Below, piece after piece: positions 48,471 through 57,807 of a DNA stretch of 64,000 nt. The stretch is from Corynebacterium pseudodiphtheriticum DSM 44287 (lineage in GTDB: Bacteria; Actinomycetota; Actinomycetes; Mycobacteriales; Mycobacteriaceae). Each line of letters starts with the position of its first letter. Position 1 is the stretch's first letter. The stretch spans positions 62,001-126,000 of the forward strand of contig NZ_JIAH01000011.1 in the NCBI RefSeq assembly GCF_000688415.1, given 5' to 3'. The notes beneath the pieces were generated by a model. It was given only the letters and a program-made list of their open reading frames with translations, searched no databases and had not been told where the DNA came from. A program made the position numbers and the translations under genes.

Positions 48471-49508
48471 TTAATACCGAGAAGCACCAGTGATAGGCAT
48501 CGAATCATAAGGGACAACCTGCACGGGCACGCCATAGGTCGAAGCATGGACTACTTTGCCATCACCGATGTACATACCTACGTGAGTGGTGCCAGGGTAA
48601 TAACCAATAATATCTCCGGGCTGCAAAGCATTCAGGGAAACCGGAGTGCCACCGGCTAGCTGCGCTTGTGAAGTGCGCGGGATACTCTTCCCTTGCTGCT
48701 GATAAGCCCAGTGCATAAGACCCGAGCAGTCGAAGGAATCTGGCCCCGCAGCCCCCCAGTTATAAGGCATACCCAGCCGAGTTAAGGCCGCACCGGAAGC
48801 GCCTGAACCCGCTGCGCTAAGCAACGCATCGCCGATTTTAGCAAAGTCCGCAGGAGCACCGCCTGCCAAAGAAATGCGCTCCTCATCGCTTAGCGCTTCG
48901 ACGCGGGCTTCAAGGTCGCCGATTTTTGCCTCAAGGGCGTCACGTTCTTCCTGCAGTTTAGTGCGCTGAATTTCCAAATCGGTTTTGTGGAAGATCGCCT
49001 CTTGCAACAACGCATTCGCCTTGCTGGCTGCACGAGCGGACTCGCGGACCTCCTGCTGTAGACGGACGATATCAGCCTCGGCATCACGAGAAAGCGCCCC
49101 CATGAACGATTGCCGGTCGATAAGCTCCTGTGGGCTTCCCGACGACATGACAGAGGCGGCTTTATCCAAGCCCGTTCCGGTGTACTGAGCTTTCGCTAAT
49201 TGGTCCACGGTGGCTTGCAGCTGCGCGCGTGCTTCAGCTGCGTTAGCAGCCTTGTGGTTGGCATCAGTGCTGAGGACGTCGAGATGCGCAACATTCTGGG
49301 CGCGTTTATTCAGCTTCTCCTCGATATTCTTCAGCTCTTCGTGTTTACGGGACATCTCAAAGCCGGACTCTTGAATCTGCTGAGTAGCGATCTCAACATC
49401 ATCTGCCGAGGCAATGGAGGGGTTGACACCAATCGCACCAAAAACAAGTGCACTGGAGGTGACGATAGCTAGGAAGCGCTGGCGCGACCGAAAAGCGGCG
49501 GAAGACAT
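48471..49508 (-). CDS. Secreted NlpC/P60 peptidoglycan endopeptidase with coiled coil
   Basis: 345 residues, RipA-like. Signal peptide (RFLAIVTSSALVFGAIGVNPSIASA, cleaved near residue 35), two long coiled-coil helices (about 37-215; EEKLNKRAQNVAHL, ERDALEAKIGDLEARVEAL) that can keep the enzyme inactive, and a C-terminal NlpC/P60 domain. Catalytic C261 (FDCSGLMHWAY), H309 (GTTHVGMY) and H321 (VVHAS) occupy the triad positions. It cleaves D-Glu/mDAP bonds of the stem peptide. Second of two adjacent P60 genes; its orthologue in C. glutamicum affects cell separation. Confidence 0.93.
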   Translation of the reverse strand: MSSAAFRSRQRFLAIVTSSALVFGAIGVNPSIASADDVEIATQQIQESGFEMSRKHEELKNIEEKLNKRAQNVAHLDVLSTDANHKAANAAEARAQLQATVDQLAKAQYTGTGLDKAASVMSSGSPQELIDRQSFMGALSRDAEADIVRLQQEVRESARAASKANALLQEAIFHKTDLEIQRTKLQEERDALEAKIGDLEARVEALSDEERISLAGGAPADFAKIGDALLSAAGSGASGAALTRLGMPYNWGAAGPDSFDCSGLMHWAYQQQGKSIPRTSQAQLAGGTPVSLNALQPGDIIGYYPGTTHVGMYIGDGKVVHASTYGVPVQVVPYDSMPITGASRY

Positions 49509-49598
49509 GCGTGGAAATGACTTTCTGGATGAAGCGAGTAGACCAACGGCAATACTAGCGCCCTACACAGTGAATTGGCTAGTCCTGCCCCAAAAGAG

Positions 49599-50192
49599 CT
49601 AAAAACGGACTGCAGAATGGATTGGCTGGAAATGCAGTGGGCGTTCACCGACTGGGCTGCCGGCGTTTAGGGCGTCAATGATAGTGCCATGCCCAGTGTA
49701 GATTCCGACGTGAGATGCACCGCCGTAGTAGGCAATAATATCGCCTGGTTGCAAGGCGTCGAGCGACACACGCGTACCGCCAGCTGCCTGAGCTTGTGAC
49801 GTGCGCGGGATATTCACGCCAGCCTGCTGGTAAGCCCAACTCGTCAAACCAGAGCAATCAAAAGAGCCTGGCCCTGCCGCTCCCCATGCGTAAGGGCTGC
49901 CGATTGCTGAACGAGCGGCATCTACGATCTGCTGTCCCTTCGATGCCACGGGAGCGTGAGCCACCTGTACTGGGTTTGCATGAGGTGCGGGCGCCTGGGA
50001 GCTACCGAGTAGTTGATCCGCCCCAGGGATGTTTTCCACGCCAGGAACGTCAACGGTGAAGTTTGTGTTTGGAATTGTGAATTGGGCTGCGGACGCCATG
50101 CCCGGGGCCATCATCGTCGAACCAACAACAGCAGCGGAGGCTGCAGCGACGCGGCGCTTGGTGGACACATTCTGCTTACGGTGTTTAGCCAC
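49599..50192 (-). CDS. Secreted NlpC/P60 peptidoglycan endopeptidase, short
   Basis: 197 residues. Signal peptide (RRVAAASAAVVGSTMMAPGMASA, to about residue 35), a linker of about 60 residues with no coiled coil, and a NlpC/P60 domain nearly identical in its core to the downstream paralogue (PRTSQAQ-AGGT-VSL-ALQPGDII-YY). Catalytic C113 (FDCSGLTSWAY), H161 (ASHVGIY) and D173 at the third triad position, where the paralogue has H. GTG start with GGAGAAGA. The promoter region carries direct and inverted repeats (see 50314-50370). Confidence 0.93.
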   Translation of the reverse strand: MAKHRKQNVSTKRRVAAASAAVVGSTMMAPGMASAAQFTIPNTNFTVDVPGVENIPGADQLLGSSQAPAPHANPVQVAHAPVASKGQQIVDAARSAIGSPYAWGAAGPGSFDCSGLTSWAYQQAGVNIPRTSQAQAAGGTRVSLDALQPGDIIAYYGGASHVGIYTGHGTIIDALNAGSPVGERPLHFQPIHSAVRF

Positions 50193-50313
50193 GAAATCTT
50201 CTCCAAATCAGATTGAGTATGCACTACAGTTTTCGTAGTTTGCCCCGTACCGACCGAGTCCGCCTGAACTCATGCAACTGGTGCGACGCAATGTCTCAAA
50301 TAGGTTACGAAAT

Positions 50314-50329
50314 GACAACAAACGTTGTC
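50314..50329. promoter_or_regulatory. Inverted repeat upstream of the P60 genes
   Basis: GACAACAAACGTTGTC: six-base perfect arms around a 4-nt centre, 122 bp upstream of the GTG at 50192. Candidate operator. Confidence 0.4.
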
Positions 50330-50351
50330 GAATCAAGGCCTGTGATTACTT

Positions 50352-50370
50352 CCGTTATCTACCCGTTATC
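50352..50370 (-). promoter_or_regulatory. Direct repeat resembling an MtrA box
   Basis: Minus strand GATAACGG-GTA-GATAACGG: two identical 8-mers with an 11-bp period, 160-180 bp upstream of the P60 gene. The layout (8-bp units with ATAAC, 3-bp gap) fits the MtrA recognition sequence described for corynebacteria, and nlpC-type genes are known MtrA targets. Assignment is by resemblance. Confidence 0.5.
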
Positions 50371-50782
50371 TTGCTGTTGTCAGATATACATCAACGACTT
50401 GTTCGCAAGCCGCCGATACTATGAAGATCACTACAGCACCCAAGAAACCGTCTCTTGCCTGGCGTTTCAGAGGGAAGGATGCCCGTTACAGTGAAAGCGC
50501 AAGCGCCTAGGAGTCGAGCAGAGACTGAAAAAACTAGTCATATGTGAAATCAAACACAGGAACCAGGTGGTTGCTAAATTCCCGCCCATAAACCACAGGG
50601 CTGGGAAAGCTCAACGCTAAAACTAAGCCGGGACAGAAACGACGATGAATCCTTAATTGAGGCCCACTTAGACAACGGACCTACTCTAGATGTGCTCGAT
50701 GTTAGGCAGGAACCAGAAATCGACTTGGGCCTACGTAGCCAATGATCTCCTAGCGGCCAGAAGATTACACCTTGAAATGCCA
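50371..50782. other. Gene-poor region with possible coding remnant
   Basis: Between the P60 promoter and the qcrB terminator. On the plus strand, 50418-50507 encodes a 29-codon peptide (MKITTAPKKPSLAWRFRGKD...), and about 50576-50740 is open for some 56 codons in a protein-like frame ending LDVLDVRQEPEIDLGLRSQ but without a start codon. Codon use (CTA, TTA, AGA, AGG) is unlike the neighbours. It may be a decayed gene or nothing. Confidence 0.3.
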
Positions 50783-50821
50783 AAGGCTCGGTACTGGTTT
50801 ATCCAATACCGAGCCTTTGCT
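50783..50821 (-). terminator. Terminator of the ctaE-qcrCAB operon
   Basis: CAAAGGCTCGGTA (50783-50795) pairs perfectly over 13 bp with TACCGAGCCTTTG (50809-50821), 13-nt loop. It lies 72 bp past the qcrB stop; only a weak TTTC follows on the minus strand. Confidence 0.8.
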
Positions 50822-50892
50822 ACTTGATTAAGGCGTCGCATCTAGCTTTCGAGGCCAGATTGTGCGCTCACTTGGTCTAAGTGTCTTTTGCC

Positions 50893-52518
50893 TTAGTCTA
50901 AGTGGCCTTTGCGACGGTCAGCCTCGCGATTGGCCTCATTGAGGCGACGCAGCATTTCAACCTCTTCAGCATGGTTGTCATGTTCGATCTGACGTCGACG
51001 AGATGCTACGTCATCTGAATCCGGACTAAAGACGCCGGACGCATTCTGATCGGCATAACCCAAGTTATTCAGCTGTTTCGGCACGGCCGCGCCGGCGTAC
51101 TCCAGCGGAATAGGATGACCATGATCGTCGACCGGTCCAAGTGGCTGGTGTACTTCGATGAATGCACCATTCGGCAGCTGCTTGATTGTGCCGGTTTCGA
51201 TGCCGTGTTCCAGCACCTCGCGGTCAGAGCGCTGCAACGAGACACAAATGCGGTAGGTCAAGAAGTAAACCAACGGTGGGAGCACAACCAAGCCGATGCG
51301 GCCGAACCAGGTCATGGCATTCAACGAGATGTTGAAGAAGTGGGCGATGTGGTCGTTACCACCGGAAATTGTTACCAGCAGGAAGAACGTGATCGCCATT
51401 GCGCCGATCGCGGTTCGCGCTGGAACGTCGCGTGGACGTTGCAGCAGGTTATGGTGCGCGTCGTCGCCAGTTGCCTTCTTTTCCAAGGCAGGGTAAGCGA
51501 AGAGCAGCATTACCATCACACCACACATCAACGCGACCCAGAATGCTGATGGGATCGTGTAGCCAGCGATGTACAGTTCCCAAGCTGGCATAATGCGGGC
51601 AACGCCGTCGGTCCACAACATATAAACGTCAGGCTGCGAACCTGCGGACACCTGAGATGGGTTGTAAGGTCCAATAGTCCAGAAACCGTTGATGGTCAGT
51701 AGCCCCGCCATCAATGCGAGAACACCGGCAACGATCAAACCCATGCCAATCGCCTTAGTAGCGAATACTGGCATAATGCGGACGCCTACAACATTGTTTT
51801 CAGTGCGGCCCGGCCCAGGTAATTGGGTGTGCTTTTGGTACCAAACTAGCATCAAGTGGGCAGCAATTAGCGCGAGAATAATTCCTGGGATAATAAGGAC
51901 GTGCAGCACATAGAAACGGTCTAGCATCAGGTCCGATGGGAAGTCCCCGTCGAAGATGGCCCAGTGGATCCAAGTTCCGATGATAGGGACACCGAGGATG
52001 ATGGCCGACATAATGCGCAAACCGACACCGGAGAGCAGGTCATCCGGCAGAGAGTAACCCATGAAGCCTTCAACCATGCCGAGCATGATCAATGCGCAAC
52101 CGATGATCCAGTTAGCTTCACGAGGGCGGCGGAATGCGCCAGTGAAGAACACGCGGAGCATGTGAGCAACCATCGACATCATGAACATAAGCGCTGCCCA
52201 GTGGTGCATCTGACGCACGAACAGGCCACCGCGCACCTCAAAAGAAATATCAAGTGCGGTTGCGTATGCGCGTGACATCTCGACGCCATTCAACGGCAGG
52301 TATCCACCGTCGTAGATCACTTTGGTGATTGATGGGTCGAAAAACAGAGTTAGGTACACGCCTGTAAGCAGCAAGATAATGAAGCTGTACAAGGCAATCT
52401 CACCCAACATGAAGGACCAGTGGGTTGGGAAGACTTTGTTGATCTGGGTGCGCACCATCCCCGAGATGGTGTAGCGCGAATCAACATTGTCTGCTATTTG
52501 TCCGAGTTTATTGCTCAT
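50893..52518 (-). CDS. qcrB: Cytochrome bc1 complex cytochrome b subunit
   Basis: Membrane subunit with the two b hemes and quinol sites of the bc1-aa3 supercomplex. 541 residues, longer than mitochondrial cytochrome b, with a hydrophilic C-terminal extension of about 120 residues typical of actinobacteria. [24 protein letters not shown] and [25 protein letters not shown] contain the heme-ligating histidines; [10 protein letters not shown] stands where the PEWY Qo motif normally is. ATG overlaps the qcrA stop (TAATG). Confidence 0.97.
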   Translation of the reverse strand: MSNKLGQIADNVDSRYTISGMVRTQINKVFPTHWSFMLGEIALYSFIILLLTGVYLTLFFDPSITKVIYDGGYLPLNGVEMSRAYATALDISFEVRGGLFVRQMHHWAALMFMMSMVAHMLRVFFTGAFRRPREANWIIGCALIMLGMVEGFMGYSLPDDLLSGVGLRIMSAIILGVPIIGTWIHWAIFDGDFPSDLMLDRFYVLHVLIIPGIILALIAAHLMLVWYQKHTQLPGPGRTENNVVGVRIMPVFATKAIGMGLIVAGVLALMAGLLTINGFWTIGPYNPSQVSAGSQPDVYMLWTDGVARIMPAWELYIAGYTIPSAFWVALMCGVMVMLLFAYPALEKKATGDDAHHNLLQRPRDVPARTAIGAMAITFFLLVTISGGNDHIAHFFNISLNAMTWFGRIGLVVLPPLVYFLTYRICVSLQRSDREVLEHGIETGTIKQLPNGAFIEVHQPLGPVDDHGHPIPLEYAGAAVPKQLNNLGYADQNASGVFSPDSDDVASRRRQIEHDNHAEEVEMLRRLNEANREADRRKGHLD

Positions 52519-53738
52519 TAGGATTCACGCTCCCAGAAAGCCGGGCCAACTGGCTCGATGAAGTTACCGCGAGCGATGAGGTAGCCCTCTTCGTCAACGG
52601 TGATGGGCAACTGTGGCAACGCACGGGCCGCAGGTCCGAAAACAGGCTTTGCGTATTGCATAGCGTCGAACTGCGATTGGTGGCACGGGCACAGGATGCG
52701 GTTAGTCTGTGCCTCAAATAGAGAGGTTGGACAACCAACGTGCGTACAGATCTTGGAGTACGCGTAGTAATCGCCGTAGTGGAAATCTTCCTGGTTTTCG
52801 CGCTCGACAACAGCTTTGGCATCGTCATGGCGCAAACGAATGAGCATAACGGCGTTACGTGGTCCATGGATAGAATGCATATGGTTTTCGTATACGTCGC
52901 GCTGTGGATCGTAACGATCTCCATCGTTCACATCGTCTTCTGCCAATGGGAAAACGGTTTCCATCGCGGCTGCAGACAGGTCTTCGGGCCGAACGCGGAC
53001 TAGGCGGGTAACGCCTTTAGTCTCCCAGTGGTTCCCGGCCTGCCCTTCGTGGTATTCGGCAATCGCTCCGGTATCCCGGGCAAGGTAAAGCTTTACGCCT
53101 TTATCGTGAAGCGTCCACCCTGATGTCCACAGAGTTCCGTCTCCGTTGTAGTTGAGCTCGTGGCGTGGCTTCCAAGGATTGCGGATAGCTCCGCCCAGTG
53201 GTGCAATCACTACAAGACCTGCAAGGATACCCGCGCCGCCAAGCAGCCCCTGCAGTGCTTTACGACGACCGAGGGTGGAAGTCTGCCAAGCGTCATTCAG
53301 CAACGCGGTAACGGTCTGGCGGTCAACCTCATCAGAACGTCCGTCGTGGCGATTCTGCACGGCAATTTCTTCCGGCACCATCTTTTTGACGATCATGACC
53401 ACACCGATGCCCAAGCAAAGGATGGCCAAACCGGAGGTAAGACCTAATAACGGGGTGTATACCGCGTGCAACCACTGGCCGTCTTCCCCATGCCCTTTAT
53501 AGCCCCATGGCCAGAAAAGGTACACGCCTAAAAACGCGATGGCGGCGACGACTGCAATTGCAAAAAAGATGCCAACGGAAATGGAGGCACGTTTTTCAGC
53601 AGGATCGTTCTCTACCGGGAAGCGCTCTTTCCGATAAGCAACTGTCACTTCATCGAGCTCGGTACCAAGTTGAGCCAATTCATCCTGGCTCATGCCCCGA
53701 AGCTCTTGTTCCGTGTAATTTTTTTTCTCGTTCGACAT
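52518..53738 (-). CDS. qcrA: Rieske iron-sulfur subunit of cytochrome bc1
   Basis: Transfers electrons from menaquinol to the c-type cytochrome. 406 residues from the ATG at 53738 (TAATG overlap with qcrC). Three N-terminal transmembrane helices, the actinobacterial type, and a C-terminal Rieske domain. The cluster ligands are CTHVGC from residue 331 and CPCHQSQFD from residue 350. The longer frame beginning at 53798 lies inside qcrC and is not needed. Confidence 0.97.
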   Translation of the reverse strand: MSNEKKNYTEQELRGMSQDELAQLGTELDEVTVAYRKERFPVENDPAEKRASISVGIFFAIAVVAAIAFLGVYLFWPWGYKGHGEDGQWLHAVYTPLLGLTSGLAILCLGIGVVMIVKKMVPEEIAVQNRHDGRSDEVDRQTVTALLNDAWQTSTLGRRKALQGLLGGAGILAGLVVIAPLGGAIRNPWKPRHELNYNGDGTLWTSGWTLHDKGVKLYLARDTGAIAEYHEGQAGNHWETKGVTRLVRVRPEDLSAAAMETVFPLAEDDVNDGDRYDPQRDVYENHMHSIHGPRNAVMLIRLRHDDAKAVVERENQEDFHYGDYYAYSKICTHVGCPTSLFEAQTNRILCPCHQSQFDAMQYAKPVFGPAARALPQLPITVDEEGYLIARGNFIEPVGPAFWERES

Positions 53739-54631
53739 TAGGTACGCGATCCAATCCACATAGCTGCACCAACCAAAGCGGTGATGCCGATGATCCACAT
53801 GGCCAAGCCTTCAGCGACAGGGCCCAATCCGCCTACAGACCAACCGCCTGAGGATGGAGACTCTTTCGCGTCCTTAATAAACGCGATGATGTCTGCTTTC
53901 TCGTCGTGGGTGAGTTGACGTTCAGAGAACTTCGGCATGTTCTGCGGGCCAGTCAACATGGCTTGATAAATCTCTTGCTCGTTCGCCGGATCCAGTGGAG
54001 GCGCATACTTACCTGAAGACAGGGCGCCACCACGACCGGTGAAGTTATGGCAAGAAGCACAGTTCATACGGAACAATTCCGAACCACGGGCGATATCTTC
54101 TGGATGGATTTTTCCATCGTACGAAGAACCGCGCAGCTCTTCCATTGCGATGGTGCCATCGTCGTTATACACCAGTTCGGGTCCCCCGCCGTTGGCTGCA
54201 ACGTAAGCAGCCAACGCAAGAGTTTGTTGTTCCGTATAGCGAGGAGTCTTACGTTCCGCCTGGGCGTCGTTAGACATCATCGGCATGCGGCCAGAGTGAA
54301 CCTGGAAGTAAACGGAACCTTCACCGACACCAATCAGTGATGGCCCACGGTCAGGTACGCCTTGCAGGTTTGTGCCGTGACAAGTAATGCAAGCAACTTC
54401 GTAAATGTCCTTACCCTCTTGAATAAGGGCTTGGTCATCACGCTGTGCGGTTGCTACCTGAGCGTCTGGAGTCAATGCGCTGGCCAAGATGCCTGCACCG
54501 GTGAGTCCCACAGACAAAGCAGCTGCACCGGCGAGCGTCCGGCGCATCTTGCGTTTGCGGCGCGAAGCGCTCGCGTTGGCAGCAGTAGGGTTCTCCGACT
54601 GCGGCTCTGTGTTCGGGTTGGAATCCATCAT
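53738..54631 (-). CDS. qcrC: Diheme cytochrome c subunit of cytochrome bc1
   Basis: Cytochrome cc that replaces the separate cytochrome c in corynebacteria and links bc1 to aa3. 297 residues: basic N-terminus and signal/anchor ([21 protein letters not shown]), two CXXCH heme sites (CITCH 81-85 and CASCH 191-195) and a C-terminal transmembrane helix ([17 protein letters not shown]). Two adjacent ATG codons; the second (54628) has the better spacing to AAGGGA. Confidence 0.97.
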   Translation of the reverse strand: MMDSNPNTEPQSENPTAANASASRRKRKMRRTLAGAAALSVGLTGAGILASALTPDAQVATAQRDDQALIQEGKDIYEVACITCHGTNLQGVPDRGPSLIGVGEGSVYFQVHSGRMPMMSNDAQAERKTPRYTEQQTLALAAYVAANGGGPELVYNDDGTIAMEELRGSSYDGKIHPEDIARGSELFRMNCASCHNFTGRGGALSSGKYAPPLDPANEQEIYQAMLTGPQNMPKFSERQLTHDEKADIIAFIKDAKESPSSGGWSVGGLGPVAEGLAMWIIGITALVGAAMWIGSRT

Positions 54632-54695
54632 TTCCCTTAAATATGTCGAGAACGGAAAGTGAAGGGCTGTAGGCCGGATTACGGCGAGCTACGGC

Positions 54696-55316
54696 CTACT
54701 GAACGAGATAAATAACAATGAAGACGCCGATCCAGATGACGTCAACGAAGTGCCAGTAATACGAGACTGCCATCGCAGCAGTTGCCTGTGCGGGGGTGAA
54801 TTTAGACTTCCAAATTCGCCCCAGGACGATGGCGAATGCGATAAGGCCCGCCGTCACGTGCAGCATATGGAAGCCGGTGATGATAAAGAACACCGAGCCA
54901 AACACACTGGCTTGAATGGTTACGCCGTGCGAGATCATCTCGTAATACTCGAATGCGACCATGCCCAAGAAAACAACACCAAGGGCAATAGTGATTACGT
55001 ACCACAAGCGGAGCTTGAAGACGTCACCTTTCTCGGCCGCGAAAACACCGAACTGCGAGGTCACAGACGAAGTAACAAGGATAGCTGTAATGATGAGACC
55101 GTAGATCACGTTAAGGTGCTCGGTCTGTTCAGTCCAGTCCCCTGCCTGTCCGTTTGCGCGCGAGGTAAACCACATCGCGAACAGTCCGGCGAAGAACATT
55201 AATTCCTGCGACAGGAACACAATCGTGCCTACGCTGACCATGTTTGGTCGGTTCAGCGACACAACACGTTGTGGTGCTGTCATTCCTGGGTTAGTTACTG
55301 CGCTCGTCACGCTCAT
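54696..55316 (-). CDS. ctaE: Cytochrome c oxidase subunit III
   Basis: Integral subunit of the aa3 oxidase. 206 residues from the ATG at 55316 (AAAGGACG upstream); five transmembrane helices as in the short actinobacterial CtaE. FFAGLFAMWFTSRANG, FEYYEMISHGVTIQASVFGSVFFIITGFHMLHVTAGL and YWHFVDVIWIGVFIVIYL are conserved. First gene of ctaE-qcrCAB. Confidence 0.97.
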   Translation of the reverse strand: MSVTSAVTNPGMTAPQRVVSLNRPNMVSVGTIVFLSQELMFFAGLFAMWFTSRANGQAGDWTEQTEHLNVIYGLIITAILVTSSVTSQFGVFAAEKGDVFKLRLWYVITIALGVVFLGMVAFEYYEMISHGVTIQASVFGSVFFIITGFHMLHVTAGLIAFAIVLGRIWKSKFTPAQATAAMAVSYYWHFVDVIWIGVFIVIYLVQ

Positions 55317-55769
55317 AAGTATGCACCGTCCTTTCTCGAATTTCATCTCAATTCTTAGCCGTTTTCCCAGGTCACCATAAGGCCATAAGCGACACTCACA
55401 CCATACGGGGGTAGCTAAAGTATCTATACCTACCTTGGAACTTTTTCCCGCAAATTCCGACTAACTTAATTAGCAGGTCAACCGGCAATTACACCCCCGA
55501 TAGCCTCGATCATTAGCGAGAGTAGATTGCTGCCTTAACTCAAATCGGGGGTATTACTTTTCGCACCCCACCTGCCAAAGTGCCCTAACTCACAAGGCAA
55601 AACTGCCATTTTGCGATGATTGCAACTTTTGATTGCCCCTAAAATTGCGCCAACTAATTCATGATTCGAACAGCTTGGAACTCAATCATTTTTTCGTCAC
55701 TAGTCGATATTCGCTCAGAGTCTTTACACTCTCATTTACCCTTCCCACCCTCGCCCCGCGGCACAACAA
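55317..55769. other. Intergenic region upstream of ctaE
   Basis: About 450 bp with no gene; must hold the ctaE-qcrCAB promoter (minus strand). A widely spaced inverted repeat ACCCCCGA (55493-55500) / TCGGGGGT (55545-55552) encloses a smaller one (CTCG...CGAG). Another GGGGGTA lies at 55408. I could not fix a single promoter; TTGACC and TATAGA-like boxes exist but with poor spacing. Confidence 0.5.
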
Positions 55770-55806
55770 AACCCCCAATTGCTCAAACAAAGAACAATTA
55801 GGGGTT
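55770..55806 (-). terminator. Terminator of ctaC-ctaF
   Basis: AACCCCCAATTG (55770-55781) pairs with CAATTAGGGGTT (55795-55806), 12 bp with one mismatch. On the minus strand it is followed by TTTTGTTG. 34 bp past the ctaF stop. Confidence 0.8.
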
Positions 55807-55840
55807 GAAGGTTGCGTCGAAACCAGATCAGGGATTGAAA

Positions 55841-56272
55841 CTAGTGCTTTTCCTTAGGCAATCCGTATTGCAGGCTCAGCATCGTACATGCCCAAATGAG
55901 CATTACGCCACCAACCAGGATCAGCCAGTAGTACAGGAAGATAACACCAAGGCCGAATACAAAGATGGAGATCGACATCCAGAATGGCCACATGGATCCC
56001 GGGGAGAAAAATCCGAGGACTCCCGCGGAGTCAGAGATTTCCGCTTCCTCCCAGTCCTCTGGAAGGACATCGGATCGGGATTCGGTTATATGCAGGTAGG
56101 CACCGAGCATAATCGCCATAAGGGACGACAAGAGCAACGGGAGGCCACCAGCCCAGTCGTAGCGGTACTTCCAACCGTCATCTTCAATCCATACGGTACC
56201 GAAGACGTAGACAACACCGGAGATTCCGAGGAAGACGGCGATTGCGTAAAAGAGTTTCGCACTGGCGCGCAT
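55841..56272 (-). CDS. ctaF: Cytochrome c oxidase subunit IV (CtaF)
   Basis: Actinobacteria-specific small subunit of the aa3 oxidase. 143 residues, four transmembrane helices (KLFYAIAVFLGISGVVYVFG, GGLPLLLSSLMAIMLGAYL, WMSISIFVFGLGVIFLYYW, LVGGVMLIWACTMLSLQYG). Loop DVLPEDWEEAEISDSAGVLGFFSPGSMWPF is typical. 20 bp after ctaC, one operon. Confidence 0.95.
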   Translation of the reverse strand: MRASAKLFYAIAVFLGISGVVYVFGTVWIEDDGWKYRYDWAGGLPLLLSSLMAIMLGAYLHITESRSDVLPEDWEEAEISDSAGVLGFFSPGSMWPFWMSISIFVFGLGVIFLYYWLILVGGVMLIWACTMLSLQYGLPKEKH

Positions 56273-56292
56273 GTCTGTATTCTCCTTTGGCT

Positions 56293-57384
56293 TTACAGAG
56301 CGGTGTTCGGATCTGCCGCGTTATCGCCATCGGCGGTCTCGCGAGCGGAGTTGAATGGCTTGGTGGAGGTTGCATATGGGGCTTCACCGATGGATGCCAG
56401 TGCCTCTGAGTTAGGGGCATCCGGGTTAGCCATACGGAATTCCATATACTGAGCGAACTTCTCCGGGGAAACCGCGCGAATCTCAAAGTTCATCATCGCG
56501 TGGTAAGTACCGCACATTTCAGCACAGCGACCTACAAAGGCACCCTCTTCTTGGATTTCCTCGATCTGGAATGCGCGCTCCTGCTGGTTGTTTTCTGGGT
56601 GAGAATAAACGTCACGCTTGAACAAGAATTCAGGGACCCAGAAGGAGTGAGAAACGTCGCCGGAAGCAAGACGGAATTCGATTGCGGTGTTGGTAGGCAG
56701 AACCAAAACAGGAATCTCATCTGTGGTTCCCAGCGTCTCGATCTCGTTGTAATTCAAGTACGAGTTGTCACCGCTGGAACGTCCGTGAACAGGGTTGGCG
56801 TTCTTAACGTCTTCAGGGTCATGCTTGGACTTCTCGGCGATAGCGGTACGCTCTTCGTCTTCGCCTAGATAATCCTGACCATTAGGAGTGAAGTTTCCGC
56901 CAACCTCTGCGTAACCAAACTTCCAGTTCCACTGGAAGGCAGTGACGTCTACGGCAACCTCAGGCTCTTTGTCGTTCGCGACAACTTTCTGCTGGACTTG
57001 AACGGTAAAGAAGAATAGCGCCATGACGATAATGACGGGAATAATCGTCAAAACCAACTCAACGGGCACGTTGTACTGGAGCTGACGAGGGAATTCTCCT
57101 CGACCATTCTTTTTTGCACGCTTGGCACTCCAGCGGAAAATGGCCGTCAGGAACAGCGCCCACATGATAATGCCGATAAACCAGGCAAGGACCCAAATCC
57201 AGATCCAGAAATTAAACATTGAGTTCGCCTCGGGGGTAACTCCCTCAGGCCAACCCATGTGCAGGAATTTCGATGCCGCTGCTGGTGGCTCGACCTCACA
57301 AGCGGCCAGACCGACCGTTGCGAGGCCCAAGACGCCACCAAGGCCCAGCTTCCGGCTCAAGCTGCGTTCTTTACGCTGTCCCAC
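56293..57384 (-). CDS. ctaC: Cytochrome c oxidase subunit II (lipoprotein)
   Basis: Carries the CuA centre that receives electrons from cytochrome cc. 363 residues from the GTG at 57384 (AAAGG upstream), which places the lipoprotein signal (GVLGLATVGLAAC, lipobox LAAC) correctly; the longer frame does not. Two transmembrane helices follow. CuA ligands are in WVPEFLF-downstream CAEMCGTYHAMM (from residue 287), with H in DVSHSFWVP. A charged insertion (GEDEERTAIAEKSKHDPEDV) is the acidic loop known in actinobacterial CtaC. Confidence 0.96.
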   Translation of the reverse strand: MGQRKERSLSRKLGLGGVLGLATVGLAACEVEPPAAASKFLHMGWPEGVTPEANSMFNFWIWIWVLAWFIGIIMWALFLTAIFRWSAKRAKKNGRGEFPRQLQYNVPVELVLTIIPVIIVMALFFFTVQVQQKVVANDKEPEVAVDVTAFQWNWKFGYAEVGGNFTPNGQDYLGEDEERTAIAEKSKHDPEDVKNANPVHGRSSGDNSYLNYNEIETLGTTDEIPVLVLPTNTAIEFRLASGDVSHSFWVPEFLFKRDVYSHPENNQQERAFQIEEIQEEGAFVGRCAEMCGTYHAMMNFEIRAVSPEKFAQYMEFRMANPDAPNSEALASIGEAPYATSTKPFNSARETADGDNAADPNTAL

Positions 57385-57807
57385 GTGTGTTCTGCCTTTC
57401 TTTGCACACAATTGTCTGCCTACTTTTATAAGCATTCCTATTCAAGCAGCATAACTCAAATACGCCATCTTCTTATCAGGGTTGCATGAACCTATTTCCA
57501 GGCAAATAAAGGTTTACACATCTAGAAACACAGCGACGCTCCAGCCACCCCGATACGCGCTGGACAATGGGCAACCATTTGGCCCACCGACGAAAATTGA
57601 CCACACACGAAATGCCAAAGGTATTAGCCATCTCACACTGAATATCGTCCCTATCATCCCAAAGTTTCACTCACATTGAGGTAAACGGATAAGCCCATGG
57701 GATTGAAGTCCAATCTGCGCGAAACTCTCCGTTAAATGATTAACCGCTGACGAATACTTGGCCGTAAAGTAGTCGTGGCAGATCACCACCCTGAGGAGAA
57801 ATAAACA
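57385..57807. other. Divergent intergenic region between ctaC and ltsA
   Basis: 423 bp containing the promoters of both operons. No gene is supported; open frames near 57480-57670 on both strands lack ribosome sites. TATAAA (about 57425-57431, minus) and TAAAGT (57774-57779, plus) are possible -10 boxes, but their -35 partners are poor. Confidence 0.45.

Noticed and set aside
50574..50783. 69-codon minus-strand frame
   Set aside because: Serine-rich, without ribosome site; opposite strand to a somewhat more protein-like frame.
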